Positions 41,975 to 50,512 of a stretch of DNA of 56,724 nt are shown here, in pieces; the first letter of the stretch is position 1, and each line of letters opens with the position of its first letter. The notes beneath the pieces were generated by a model. The model searched no databases and was not told the origin of the DNA. It saw only the letters and a list, made by a program, of their open reading frames with translations. The position numbers and the translations under genes were made by a program. Source of the stretch: an uncultured Alphaproteobacteria bacterium (GTDB lineage: Bacteria; Pseudomonadota; Alphaproteobacteria; RF32; CAG-239). Location of the stretch: contig CAJTMA010000012.1 of assembly GCA_910577205.1 (NCBI GenBank), positions 1-56,724 of the forward strand, written 5' to 3'.

Positions 41975-42991
41975 TTACTTAAACCAACATTTTAATGCGC
42001 CGTTACACCAATGGTTTTCTAAGCTCAGGTATCCAACGGCACAACCGATGGCACAATATTTTTGGCTGCAAGCTTCTTGCTCGCAGACAGCCCCTTGCGG
42101 ACAGCTGGTCAAATTGCATTTATTGGCGCAGGTGCTGCAATATTTCTTTGAACATTCCTCATAAGTACAGGTTGCTCCGGCCGGACAGCTAGCCAGCGTG
42201 CATACATTCGGACAGGTCTTACAGGAATTATAGTATTTGATGCCATTCAACTGGCAATAATCTGTCGGCTTGGACGGGCCTAAATCAGAACAAGTCAGAT
42301 TATACCCCGCCTTACATTCACAGGCAGTGTATTTGGTTGTTCCATTCTTGGTGCAGCCTGTTCCCTTGCCTTGCAGATTCAAACCGCTGCAAGTTTCGCT
42401 ATAGGCTGCCGGGCAGACGCATTCGGAATAACGGGTGACACCGTCTGCCGTACAGGATGTTCCGCTGCCCGTTGCCACAACTTGCGGTGCGGTACAACTG
42501 GTGACCGGATATAAACTCGTATCGCAAATGCATTTGTATTTGCCGCCGCAACTATCGGCACTTTTTGTCAGAGGATAAGTACAACTGGTGTTTTTATATG
42601 CTTCCGCGCAGCAGGTTTTGAAATACGAACTGTTATCCGGGCAAAGCAAGGCCGGATATGTCCCTTCTGTTTCACATTTGGTTAAGATATAGCCTTTTCT
42701 TTGACAAGTTCCGACAGTCGGATCATTGAATTCCGGCACTCCAAAATTGACTCCGTTTTCCTTGGTTAGAAAATGCACAGCGGCCGTTTTGTAGGAATGG
42801 TTAATGTCAGGCTGCCCCAAAAAAAGGGCAGCCTGTGACAAAGGCTCAAAAATTTGGCTTTGATATGTTTCTATGAGGTGCGTGTATTGATGAGAAGCCT
42901 CCTCATTCGTGGTTATTACCGCGGAATAAGCCGCCGGGGACGCTAAGCCCGTCAACAGCGCCGATATACTTATCGTCAGAACCTTTCTCAT
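41975..42991 (-). CDS. Large Cys-rich secreted protein with repeated Cys modules
   Basis: 338 residues: signal peptide (AAYSA end), a region of about 90 residues without cysteines (HQYTHLIETYQSQIFEPLSQAALFLGQPD), then more than 35 cysteines in loose 20-30-residue units (CVCPAAYSETC..., CECKAGYNLTC..., CKTCPNVCTLASCPAGATC, CANKCNLTSCPQGAVC). It must be exported and disulfide-bonded; a fibre or adhesin-like stalk is plausible but inferred. The last part is paralogous to the fragment at 3-203. GAGGT ribosome site. Confidence 0.82.
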   Translation of the reverse strand: MRKVLTISISALLTGLASPAAYSAVITTNEEASHQYTHLIETYQSQIFEPLSQAALFLGQPDINHSYKTAAVHFLTKENGVNFGVPEFNDPTVGTCQRKGYILTKCETEGTYPALLCPDNSSYFKTCCAEAYKNTSCTYPLTKSADSCGGKYKCICDTSLYPVTSCTAPQVVATGSGTSCTADGVTRYSECVCPAAYSETCSGLNLQGKGTGCTKNGTTKYTACECKAGYNLTCSDLGPSKPTDYCQLNGIKYYNSCKTCPNVCTLASCPAGATCTYEECSKKYCSTCANKCNLTSCPQGAVCEQEACSQKYCAIGCAVGYLSLENHWCNGALKCWFK

Positions 42992-43123
42992 AATACACCT
43001 CTGTATAACTGAACCTTGTCTTTATACAGAGTAACACCTTATTTACCCCAAGTCAACAAAATATGAGTGTAGTGATTATTTTTGACTAAGCGAGATAGAT
43101 ATTTAGGCGATAAGCTTATAGGG

Positions 43124-44566
43124 TTAAGTGTTTTCGCAATCGGTACAAACCGCATAACGGGAATTGAATCCGCCGCCGGCCGCTTTATAGAAAGCAACAA
43201 CAGACTGGTAGATTGCACCATTGCTTGCCAAAAGTTCGGTTTGGGCTTTAAGCAATTCCTGCTCGGCAATCAGCAAATCATTAAAATCTATCAGCCCGTT
43301 TTTATATTTGCTCAAAGTATATTTCAGCACATTTTGCATATTATTGACGGATTTACGATAAGCCTGGTTGCGTTGTTTTTCCTGCTGGAGGGCAACCACA
43401 GAATTTCTTAATTCGCTCACAGCATTTAATATCGAGTTCTGGTATGCCAAAACATATTGTTCTTTGACTTCTTTTTGTTCATCGACCGCATTCATCAGCT
43501 GATTCCAGTGGAAAAACGGCAGTTTAAGCGCCGGGGAATAACTGTAAGCCGCATTGCCGCCATTAATCAGACCCGACACATTACCTCCCTGCCAACCGAT
43601 AAACCCGGTCAGGCTGACATTAGGATAGAGGTTAGCCACCGCCTGCCCGACTGCGGCATTCTGCGCTATGAGGTTTTGTTCTGATAATCTGACATCCGGG
43701 CGTTTGCGGATGATATCAACACGAAGTTTATATAATTGCTCAAGGTTATAGCTTACGCGGCGGCGAATCATATTATCCGAAGCATTGTTAAGCGTGTGTT
43801 GCAAATCATCCGGCAGAACGCCCAGCAACACAGCTATTGCATTTTTATAAGCTTCAATATTGGTTTCTAATTGCGGAATGAGGGTTTTGGTGCTTTCAAC
43901 GGCATACTGCGATTGGTTAAGCGCGATAAAGTCCGTCAGCCCGGCTTCGTATTTTTGTTTTACCAGCTCATAGATATCCTGCTGTAATTTCAGGTTCTGT
44001 TTGGCAACGCGCAGTTGTTCCTGATTAGTTCGCAAGTTAATATAATTATTGGCGACCTCTCCGGCCATAACCAGGCGGACATTATCGAGATTTGCCCCGG
44101 CGGCTTTAAACACGGCGGCGGAAGCTTCTTTGGCACGGCGGTTTCCGCCCCAGATGTCCAGTTCCCAAGAGGCATCCATCCCCAATTGATAGTAATCGCG
44201 CTTGATAGAAAAACCTGTGTCTTTTCCGGTCTTTTCATAATTATAGCCGGTATCAATATCAAACATCGGGAATGACTGCATATTGCTGCTTCGCAGGGCA
44301 TAACGTGCCTGCCGCAGTTTGTGTACGGCGATTTTGACATTGGGGCTTGATGCCCAAGCCTGTTCAATCAATCCGTCTAGTGCCAGATCGTTAAATTGTT
44401 TATACCAGTCATGATAAACCGGCGAGGCATTTGCCTGTTCCAATTTCAAATTCTTGGCAACTTCCGCGTCATTAAAGAATTTCGGGCGCTGGTAATCCGG
44501 ACCGACAGTGCAGGATGTCAGCAAGGTAAAGGCCAGCAAAGCCGTCAAGCGTTTATTTCTCCCCAT
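43124..44566 (-). CDS. Outer-membrane efflux lipoprotein (NodT/OprM-type)
   Basis: 480 residues from the ATG at 44566, which has AAGGAG 6 nt upstream and overlaps the RND gene by 14 bases; the longer frame to 44626 is not supported. Lipobox LLTSC gives lipid attachment at Cys17. DYQRP, WYKQFNDLALDGLIEQA and WELDIWGG are family hallmarks in a two-repeat TolC fold. It forms the outer-membrane tunnel of the RND pump. Third gene of the operon. Confidence 0.93.
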   Translation of the reverse strand: MGRNKRLTALLAFTLLTSCTVGPDYQRPKFFNDAEVAKNLKLEQANASPVYHDWYKQFNDLALDGLIEQAWASSPNVKIAVHKLRQARYALRSSNMQSFPMFDIDTGYNYEKTGKDTGFSIKRDYYQLGMDASWELDIWGGNRRAKEASAAVFKAAGANLDNVRLVMAGEVANNYINLRTNQEQLRVAKQNLKLQQDIYELVKQKYEAGLTDFIALNQSQYAVESTKTLIPQLETNIEAYKNAIAVLLGVLPDDLQHTLNNASDNMIRRRVSYNLEQLYKLRVDIIRKRPDVRLSEQNLIAQNAAVGQAVANLYPNVSLTGFIGWQGGNVSGLINGGNAAYSYSPALKLPFFHWNQLMNAVDEQKEVKEQYVLAYQNSILNAVSELRNSVVALQQEKQRNQAYRKSVNNMQNVLKYTLSKYKNGLIDFNDLLIAEQELLKAQTELLASNGAIYQSVVAFYKAAGGGFNSRYAVCTDCENT

Positions 44567-47500
44567 TTTCTTCTCCTTCATCCAGCGTAATTCCCAGCGG
44601 GCTGCCATGCTCGCGCGTTTCGGCAATTATTTTATCTTCTTCACGGCCGTGTCCCGCCCATTCCTTGATGGTTTCAAACACGGCAAACAGAGCAGGAATA
44701 AAGATAATGCCGATAAATGTTGCCGCAATCATTCCGTAAAAGACTGAAGAACCGATGGCTATCTGTGACGAAGCTCCCGCGCCGGTTGCGACAATCATCG
44801 GGAAAACGCCGAGAATAAAGGTCATTGCCGTCATCAGCACTGCCCGGAATCTTTCTCCGGCACCTTTTTTAGAGGCTTCAAGAATTGTAGCGCCGTCATC
44901 ACGATAAGCTTTCGTAAATTCAACAATCAAAATTGCATTCTTTGCGGCCAACCCGATAAGCATAATTAAGCCCAACTGCGCATAGATACTTAATGCCTCG
45001 CCCATGAAGTGCAACCCTATCAGCGCACCCAATATGGCAAAAATCGTTGAAAACATTACGGCAAAGGCCAACATCCAGCTTTCATAAAGCGCCACCAAAA
45101 ACAGGTAACAAAATACCAGCGCCAAGATAATCAGGAAAGTGGCCAGACCTGCGGCCTGAACTTCCTGCAAGCTTAGCCCCGTCCATGAAATTTGAAAATC
45201 TTTCGGCAGGATTTTGCCCGCCACAGAGGCTATCTCATCAATCGCCGTACCGGTACTGACACCCGGTTTGGCCTGAGCGGTAATTGACGCATCGGTATAT
45301 TGGTTATAGCGATAGATTATTTTGGGCGAAATACTGGTTTGCACCGACGCAAAACTGCCAACGCGTATCAGCTTGCCGTTTTGGGACGGAACATACAGGT
45401 TTTCAACATCGCTCACATTCTGGCGATACGGAAAATCAGCCTGAATAATAACTTTGTTTACCTGACCGCTTAAGGTAATATTGTTAATATAACGCGACCC
45501 AAGATTGTTAGCCAAAGCCGTAAAGAGATTGGCTACGGGAATTTTATAGGCCTCCAGTTTGGTGCGGTCAACATCCAGATAAATATGCGGCGTGTCAGAG
45601 GTAAAGGTACTGAAAGCATAAGAAACAGATTGCGATTTGTTTAATGCTGCCAGATATTTTTGCAGCTGATTATACAATTCTGTCGGCGAGGTGTCGCCAT
45701 TTGTTGACAGCAATTCCAGAGATAAACCGTCGCTTTTGCCTACACCGGGAATAGACGGCGGCGCAAAGAAGTTAATATCAGCCTGGGCATTGTCGGCAAA
45801 TTTTTCTCGCAAGCGGGAGGTTATTGCGCCGACAGACAAGTCTTTGCTTTTGCGTTTTGACCATTCTTCCAGACCAATTACCCCCAGCGCAATATTTTCA
45901 CCACTGCCGCCAAGCATTGAATAGCCGGCCACGGAAATGAAATATTTGATGCCTTTGATTTTCAGAGCTTCGCTGCTGACTTGGGACATAACCTCATTGG
46001 TTTGGTTAATGGTGGCGGTATCTTTAAGCTGGACGTTGGCAAAGAGAATGCCTTGGTCTTCCTCAGGCAGAAAAGAGGTCGCCGTATTGGCAAACAACAG
46101 CCAGATAAGCCCTATCGTTCCCAGCGTCACCATGATTGTCATGCCGATAAAAGATGAAAAATAGCCAACGACTTTCAGGTAGTATCCTTTAAAGTAATCA
46201 ATCACATCGTCAAACCATTTGAAGAAACCGCGCGGATTGTCATGTTTGTCGCCGCGCAGGAAAATAGCGCAGAGCGAGGGGCTCAGCGTCAGCGCGTTAA
46301 ATGCCGAAAAGACAACCGCGGTGGCGATGGTGACCGCAAACTGCTGGTAAATTTTTCCGGTAATGCCTGCCATCAAGCCTACAGGAATAAAAATCGACAA
46401 CAAAACAAAGGTCGTGGCAACAATCGCGCTGGCAATTTGCTTCATTGCTTTTACGGAAGCGTCATGCGCGTTCAGATTTTCATAGACCATCAGATATTGT
46501 ACGCGCTCCACCACAATAATCGCGTCATCCACCACCAAGCCAATTGCCAAAATCATGGCAAACAGGGTTAAGATATTAATATCAAAGCCCAAGACATAAA
46601 TCACGGCGAATGTGGCAATCAATGATACCGGAATGGTAATCAACGGAATCAGGGTTGTTTTCATTTTCTGTAGAAAAACATAAGTCACTAACACCACCAG
46701 CAAAAAGGTGATAACCAACGTTTCTACAATACTGGCAATAGAGGCACGGACGTAATCCGTCGAATCGTAAGCAACACGAAATTCCATATCTTCAGGAAAA
46801 GTCTTGCTCAGCTTTTCGATTTCCTTTTTCACATTGTTCATAATCTGCAGAGAATTGGTGTTTGGTGTCTGGCTGAGGCCGATAACCACCGCCGGTGTGT
46901 TGTCAAAATGGGCGTTCATGCTGTAGTTATCCGCACCGAGTTCAATACGCGCCACATCTTTTAAGCGGACAATACCGCCGTCGGCAGAGGTCGCGACAAC
47001 TATATTTTCAAAATCGTCTACGCTGTTTAGCAATCCTTTGGCCGTCAAAGACAAAACCATCGGCGTATCTTTGCTGCTGGGCGCAGCCCCTACCTGGCCG
47101 ATGGAGGCTTGCACGTTTTGCGAGGCTATTGCCTGTGCGATAGTCGTACTATCGATGCCGAGCGAGGCAATTTTATCGCTGTTCAGCCAGACACGCATAG
47201 AATATTGCGGGCCGTAAATATCGACTGAGCCGATACCTTTGATACGCGACAACGGATTTTTGATATTCGTATAGGCAAAGTTGCTCAGATATAATTCGTC
47301 ATAGGTTCGGTTGGGCGAACGCAGCACCAGCATCCCCAAGATATTTGACATACTTGTTTTGACATCTACGCCTTGACGAGTGACAATTTCCGGCAGTTGC
47401 GACATGACCTGCTGCAAGCGGTTTTGCACTTTAACCTGGGCAATATCCGGATCTGTACCGACATCAAATGTCACTGTCAGGGTATAAGTGCCATTATCAT

Positions 47501-47750
47501 CCGAAGTGGAAGACATATACAGCATATTCTCCACACCGTTAATCTGATTTTCAATCGGAACGGCAACAGTATCAACCAACACCTGTGCGCTAGCTCCGGG
47601 GTATGTCGTGGAAACGACAATCTGCGGCGGCGTAATCTGCGGATACTGTGAAACAGGCAGAACAGCAATTGCCAAAAGTCCCAGCAAAATCATAACGATA
47701 GAAATGACGCCGGCAAACCGCGGCTTATCAATAAAATATTGCGAAAACAT
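44553..47750 (-). CDS. RND multidrug efflux permease (AcrB/MexB-type, HAE1)
   Basis: 1065 residues in the inner membrane, twelve helices and two large periplasmic loops. RFAGVISIVMILLGLLAI in helix 1, PVSQYPQITPP after it, the GLVVDDAIIVVERV segment with the two proton-relay Asp residues in helix 4, and GLAAKNAILIVEF in helix 10 are typical of HAE1 pumps. GGGGAG ribosome site; the start overlaps the adaptor stop by one base (TGATG). Exports hydrophobic drugs or metabolites with protons; substrate unknown. Confidence 0.96.
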   Translation of the reverse strand: MFSQYFIDKPRFAGVISIVMILLGLLAIAVLPVSQYPQITPPQIVVSTTYPGASAQVLVDTVAVPIENQINGVENMLYMSSTSDDNGTYTLTVTFDVGTDPDIAQVKVQNRLQQVMSQLPEIVTRQGVDVKTSMSNILGMLVLRSPNRTYDELYLSNFAYTNIKNPLSRIKGIGSVDIYGPQYSMRVWLNSDKIASLGIDSTTIAQAIASQNVQASIGQVGAAPSSKDTPMVLSLTAKGLLNSVDDFENIVVATSADGGIVRLKDVARIELGADNYSMNAHFDNTPAVVIGLSQTPNTNSLQIMNNVKKEIEKLSKTFPEDMEFRVAYDSTDYVRASIASIVETLVITFLLVVLVTYVFLQKMKTTLIPLITIPVSLIATFAVIYVLGFDINILTLFAMILAIGLVVDDAIIVVERVQYLMVYENLNAHDASVKAMKQIASAIVATTFVLLSIFIPVGLMAGITGKIYQQFAVTIATAVVFSAFNALTLSPSLCAIFLRGDKHDNPRGFFKWFDDVIDYFKGYYLKVVGYFSSFIGMTIMVTLGTIGLIWLLFANTATSFLPEEDQGILFANVQLKDTATINQTNEVMSQVSSEALKIKGIKYFISVAGYSMLGGSGENIALGVIGLEEWSKRKSKDLSVGAITSRLREKFADNAQADINFFAPPSIPGVGKSDGLSLELLSTNGDTSPTELYNQLQKYLAALNKSQSVSYAFSTFTSDTPHIYLDVDRTKLEAYKIPVANLFTALANNLGSRYINNITLSGQVNKVIIQADFPYRQNVSDVENLYVPSQNGKLIRVGSFASVQTSISPKIIYRYNQYTDASITAQAKPGVSTGTAIDEIASVAGKILPKDFQISWTGLSLQEVQAAGLATFLIILALVFCYLFLVALYESWMLAFAVMFSTIFAILGALIGLHFMGEALSIYAQLGLIMLIGLAAKNAILIVEFTKAYRDDGATILEASKKGAGERFRAVLMTAMTFILGVFPMIVATGAGASSQIAIGSSVFYGMIAATFIGIIFIPALFAVFETIKEWAGHGREEDKIIAETREHGSPLGITLDEGEENGEK

Positions 47751-48913
47751 CAGGCTTTCTCCCCGGCGGCAGGATTTCCGACAACTTTGACTTTTATTTT
47801 GGTCGAGGCGATTTGTGGACTGACTTTATCCAGAACCAGATAATCCCCGTTTTTGAAATTATTTTGCAAAACATAGCTGTCACCTTTTTCGCCGAGAATA
47901 TTAATTTTGGCTTTTTCCAGTTTGCTGCCATTTATCAAGTAGACATAGCTGCCTTTTTCCTCCTGAGTGATAAGGTTTTTCTTAACCAACACGGCATTCG
48001 GATAAGTTTTGCCAACCATTACGTCTACATAAGCATTAGCTACCAATGCTCTGGACGGATTAGGGAAGTCGGCATAAACGGCTATTGAATTTGTTTCGCG
48101 GTCGACCTTGTTATCAGCGTACTGATAAGTTCCATCCGCATTATAAAGATTGCCGTCAGCCAAACGCAGTTTGATTTTATCGCCATCAAAAACCGCACCG
48201 GTTTTTAGTTCTTCCAAATAATCTTTGTCCGTAATTGAGAAAACGACACGAATTGGATCATATTGAATGATGCTGAACAAGGGCTGGCTTCCCGGTGAAA
48301 CATAGTCGCCTTTGGTTAGGCTCATTTCGCCGACAATTCCGGAAATCGGCGCATTAATCTCAGTATAGCCATAATTTACTTTTGCCAGATTGTAATTAGC
48401 CCTGGCTTGCGCCACAGCAGCCTGCGCACTTAGGTATTTGGCTTTGGCATTATCAAATTCGGTTTTTGACATGGCTTTCGGGCCAACCTTTTTCACACGC
48501 TCATAATAAACTTTGGCATTGGCTAAGTCCGCCTGAGTTTGCAAAATCTGCGCTTCTGCCGCGTCGACCTGCGCTTTATATTCGCCTTGCTGAATCATCA
48601 GCAGCGGCTCGCCGGCTTTGACTTCCTGCCCGCCGGAAACGCTTATGTTTTCAAGAAAACCGCTGATATACGGACGGACAGCTACTTCATTGATTGGCGT
48701 GATAAACCCTATGTATTTTTTATCCAGCGTTACATCCTGCGGTATCACAGGTTTTACCTGCAAGACAGTTTCAGGAACTTCAGCTTGTGCCGCTTCGGAG
48801 GTTTTATCCGTATGGCGGGTGTACAGATAGTAAATCAAAACAAGGCTGATAACAATAATCACCGGCCAGAACCAGCCGTGCTGCTTTTCTTCAACTTCTT
48901 GACTATAACGCAT
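47750..48913 (-). CDS. RND efflux periplasmic adaptor (AcrA/MexA-type)
   Basis: 387 residues: one N-terminal membrane anchor (WFWPVIIVISLVLIYYLY), barrel-sandwich halves (FITPINEVAVRPYISGFLENISVSGGQEVKAGEPLL and NAPISGIVGEMSLTKGDYVSPG), an alpha hairpin between them, and a C-terminal beta domain. There is no lipobox, so it is held by the membrane helix. First gene of the adaptor-permease-outer membrane factor operon; no local regulator is adjacent. Confidence 0.95.
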   Translation of the reverse strand: MRYSQEVEEKQHGWFWPVIIVISLVLIYYLYTRHTDKTSEAAQAEVPETVLQVKPVIPQDVTLDKKYIGFITPINEVAVRPYISGFLENISVSGGQEVKAGEPLLMIQQGEYKAQVDAAEAQILQTQADLANAKVYYERVKKVGPKAMSKTEFDNAKAKYLSAQAAVAQARANYNLAKVNYGYTEINAPISGIVGEMSLTKGDYVSPGSQPLFSIIQYDPIRVVFSITDKDYLEELKTGAVFDGDKIKLRLADGNLYNADGTYQYADNKVDRETNSIAVYADFPNPSRALVANAYVDVMVGKTYPNAVLVKKNLITQEEKGSYVYLINGSKLEKAKINILGEKGDSYVLQNNFKNGDYLVLDKVSPQIASTKIKVKVVGNPAAGEKA

Positions 48914-49105
48914 GGTTCACATCCCTAAACTATTTGTTTAATTTCCGTTTTAAATAATTATTGCAATGGTGATTACAAGTGCGTGATAAGCTGGTAGATG
49001 CCCCTCACATCAAATAGGTATTTTTTCCTTGATTTCTGTAATTTTTTGTTTTATCTTAAACAACGCCACTTGGAATAATTGTATCCATGTTATGGTAACT
49101 TATTC

Positions 49106-49134
49106 AAAACCGTTGGTTATCCAACGGTTTTTTT
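49106..49134 (+). terminator. Terminator-like hairpin directly before the toxin candidate gene
   Basis: AAAACCGTTGG/CCAACGGTTTT with TTAT loop and a long T-run, ending about 20 bases before the AAGGAG site of the gene at 49166. No upstream gene runs in this direction, so the hairpin either ends a short RNA or acts as an attenuator of the toxin gene. Weak promoter-like pairs (TTGATT ... TATCTT near 49029-49057) lie before it. The rest of 48914-49105 shows nothing else. Confidence 0.8.
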
Positions 49135-49165
49135 GTTTTTAAATTTACTTTAAAGGAGAAATATC

Positions 49166-49999
49166 ATGGGAAGTATGACTGAAGAAGAAATAAAAAATTT
49201 AATGAAAAGCGATGCTTATTTAAATAGCAACCATCCTCAACATGATGAAACTATTAAGAATGTAATGCAAGGTTGGGAAAACTTATACCCCAATGATGAC
49301 AGAAACTCCAACCCTAAAGATTATTATATTTGGAGAACAGTAGGTGATAATAAGACCAGAGCTGCTCATGCTTTAAGAGACGGTAAAGTTTTTTGTTGGA
49401 AAAATCCGCCGACCGGCGGGCATCCCGGACAAGACTATAACTGTCGGTGCCGAGCTGACAAATATATACCACCTTTAAGCAGAATGCATGAAGCCTTAAA
49501 AGCCGATTACACTTATCTTACGTTTAATGGCAAGGAATTAAATATGTATAAAAACGGTCAAAAAATAAAATCATGGGAGGCTATGTCTGGACGAAACCAA
49601 TACCAATGCAAAGAATATCAAAATATTCCATCAGGTGGACCTATTCCTGAGGGTGAATGGCTAGTCAAACAAAAGAATCATCAAAACTTTTTTAAGGATC
49701 AATCTATCATTGATCAAGCTATAAGTCATGCCAGTTTGGGAACAACACTATTCAATAAAAAAATAGGCAAGTGGCCTGGTTCGCTAATTGCGTGGGGAAC
49801 AAACAGAATATGGCTAGAGCCAGCCTCTCAAACCAATACCTATAATAGAACTAATTTTAGCCTCCATGGCGGTTTTTTTAAAGGGTCTGACGGTTGTATC
49901 GATATTCCTTGGCAGATGGATGACTTTATTGATGAATTTAAACGGTATGGCAAAGACATGATTGTTAAAGTTCAATACCCGAAAAGTTCATGTTGGTAA
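49166..49999 (+). CDS. MuF-like domain fused to Tlde1/DUF2778-like L,D-transpeptidase-fold domain; toxin candidate
   Basis: 277 residues, no signal peptide, AT-rich. Residues 52-96 match the end of phage Mu gpF-like head proteins: YYIWRTVGDNKTRAAHALRDGKVF, then P-G-DYNCRCRA. From about 115 the chain resembles DUF2778/Tlde1 (YLTFNGKELNMYKNG, SWEAMSGR, GPIPEGEW, RIWLEP) and has the catalytic pattern His234-Gly-Gly ... Ser241-x-Gly-Cys244-Ile-Asp. Tlde1-type effectors attack peptidoglycan precursors. MuF domains head a class of phage-encoded polymorphic toxins, but no other phage gene is near. AAGGAG 7 nt before ATG. The 128-residue membrane protein directly downstream is the likely immunity partner. 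Confidence 0.8.
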   Translation: MGSMTEEEIKNLMKSDAYLNSNHPQHDETIKNVMQGWENLYPNDDRNSNPKDYYIWRTVGDNKTRAAHALRDGKVFCWKNPPTGGHPGQDYNCRCRADKYIPPLSRMHEALKADYTYLTFNGKELNMYKNGQKIKSWEAMSGRNQYQCKEYQNIPSGGPIPEGEWLVKQKNHQNFFKDQSIIDQAISHASLGTTLFNKKIGKWPGSLIAWGTNRIWLEPASQTNTYNRTNFSLHGGFFKGSDGCIDIPWQMDDFIDEFKRYGKDMIVKVQYPKSSCW

Positions 50000-50062
50000 G
50001 AAACATATTGCAAATATTTTTATAACAATTATTATTTTCTATTATAAACATTGGAAAACTTA

Positions 50063-50449
50063 ATGAAAATTACCAACGTCATTTTCAACTACCTATTAAA
50101 TACTATTTTTATAATCGGCTGGGGTATTTTTTATACATACATCGTTTTTGTTTTATTTAATAATATTATCCCCGGAAAATTAAATAATACAGGGAAATTA
50201 GGAATAAATTTTTATTTATGTATGATATGGTGTCTTGGAATCTTTGTTTCTTACAGTTTTATTTTTACAAAATACGTTAAAGAAATATTTGTGAAAAATG
50301 TAAGTATCCAGCTTAAATCCTTAATCATATTCAAATGTATATTCCTTGCTATGATAATGTATTTAACTCTCGCATCCGCGGTAATCATATCTGAAGCATT
50401 GAATATCTCTCAGATAGACACCGCATTTTGGTATACAATGGGCCATTAA
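50063..50449 (+). CDS. Small three-helix membrane protein, candidate immunity protein
   Basis: 128 residues from the ATG at 50063; a TTG at 50051 is an alternative. Three membrane helices at about 9-38 (VIFNYLLNTIFIIGWGIFYTYIVF), 48-72 (FYLCMIWCLGIFVSYSFIF) and 90-118 (IIFKCIFLAMIMYLTLASAVI). No family recognised. It starts 63 bases after the toxin candidate, in the same direction, with the same low GC content, and before a gene of ordinary composition. Size, location and membrane location suit protection against a periplasm-acting peptidoglycan enzyme; this is inference from context. Confidence 0.7.
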   Translation: MKITNVIFNYLLNTIFIIGWGIFYTYIVFVLFNNIIPGKLNNTGKLGINFYLCMIWCLGIFVSYSFIFTKYVKEIFVKNVSIQLKSLIIFKCIFLAMIMYLTLASAVIISEALNISQIDTAFWYTMGH

Positions 50450-50512
50450 ACTTATTTAAACATTTTCAGAATATTACTACTATTACACTTAACAACTTTT
50501 AGGCTAACCATT

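Noticed and set aside
49166..50449. Part of an integrated prophage
   Set aside because: Only the MuF-like segment looks phage-derived; no terminase, portal, capsid, tail or integrase gene is near.
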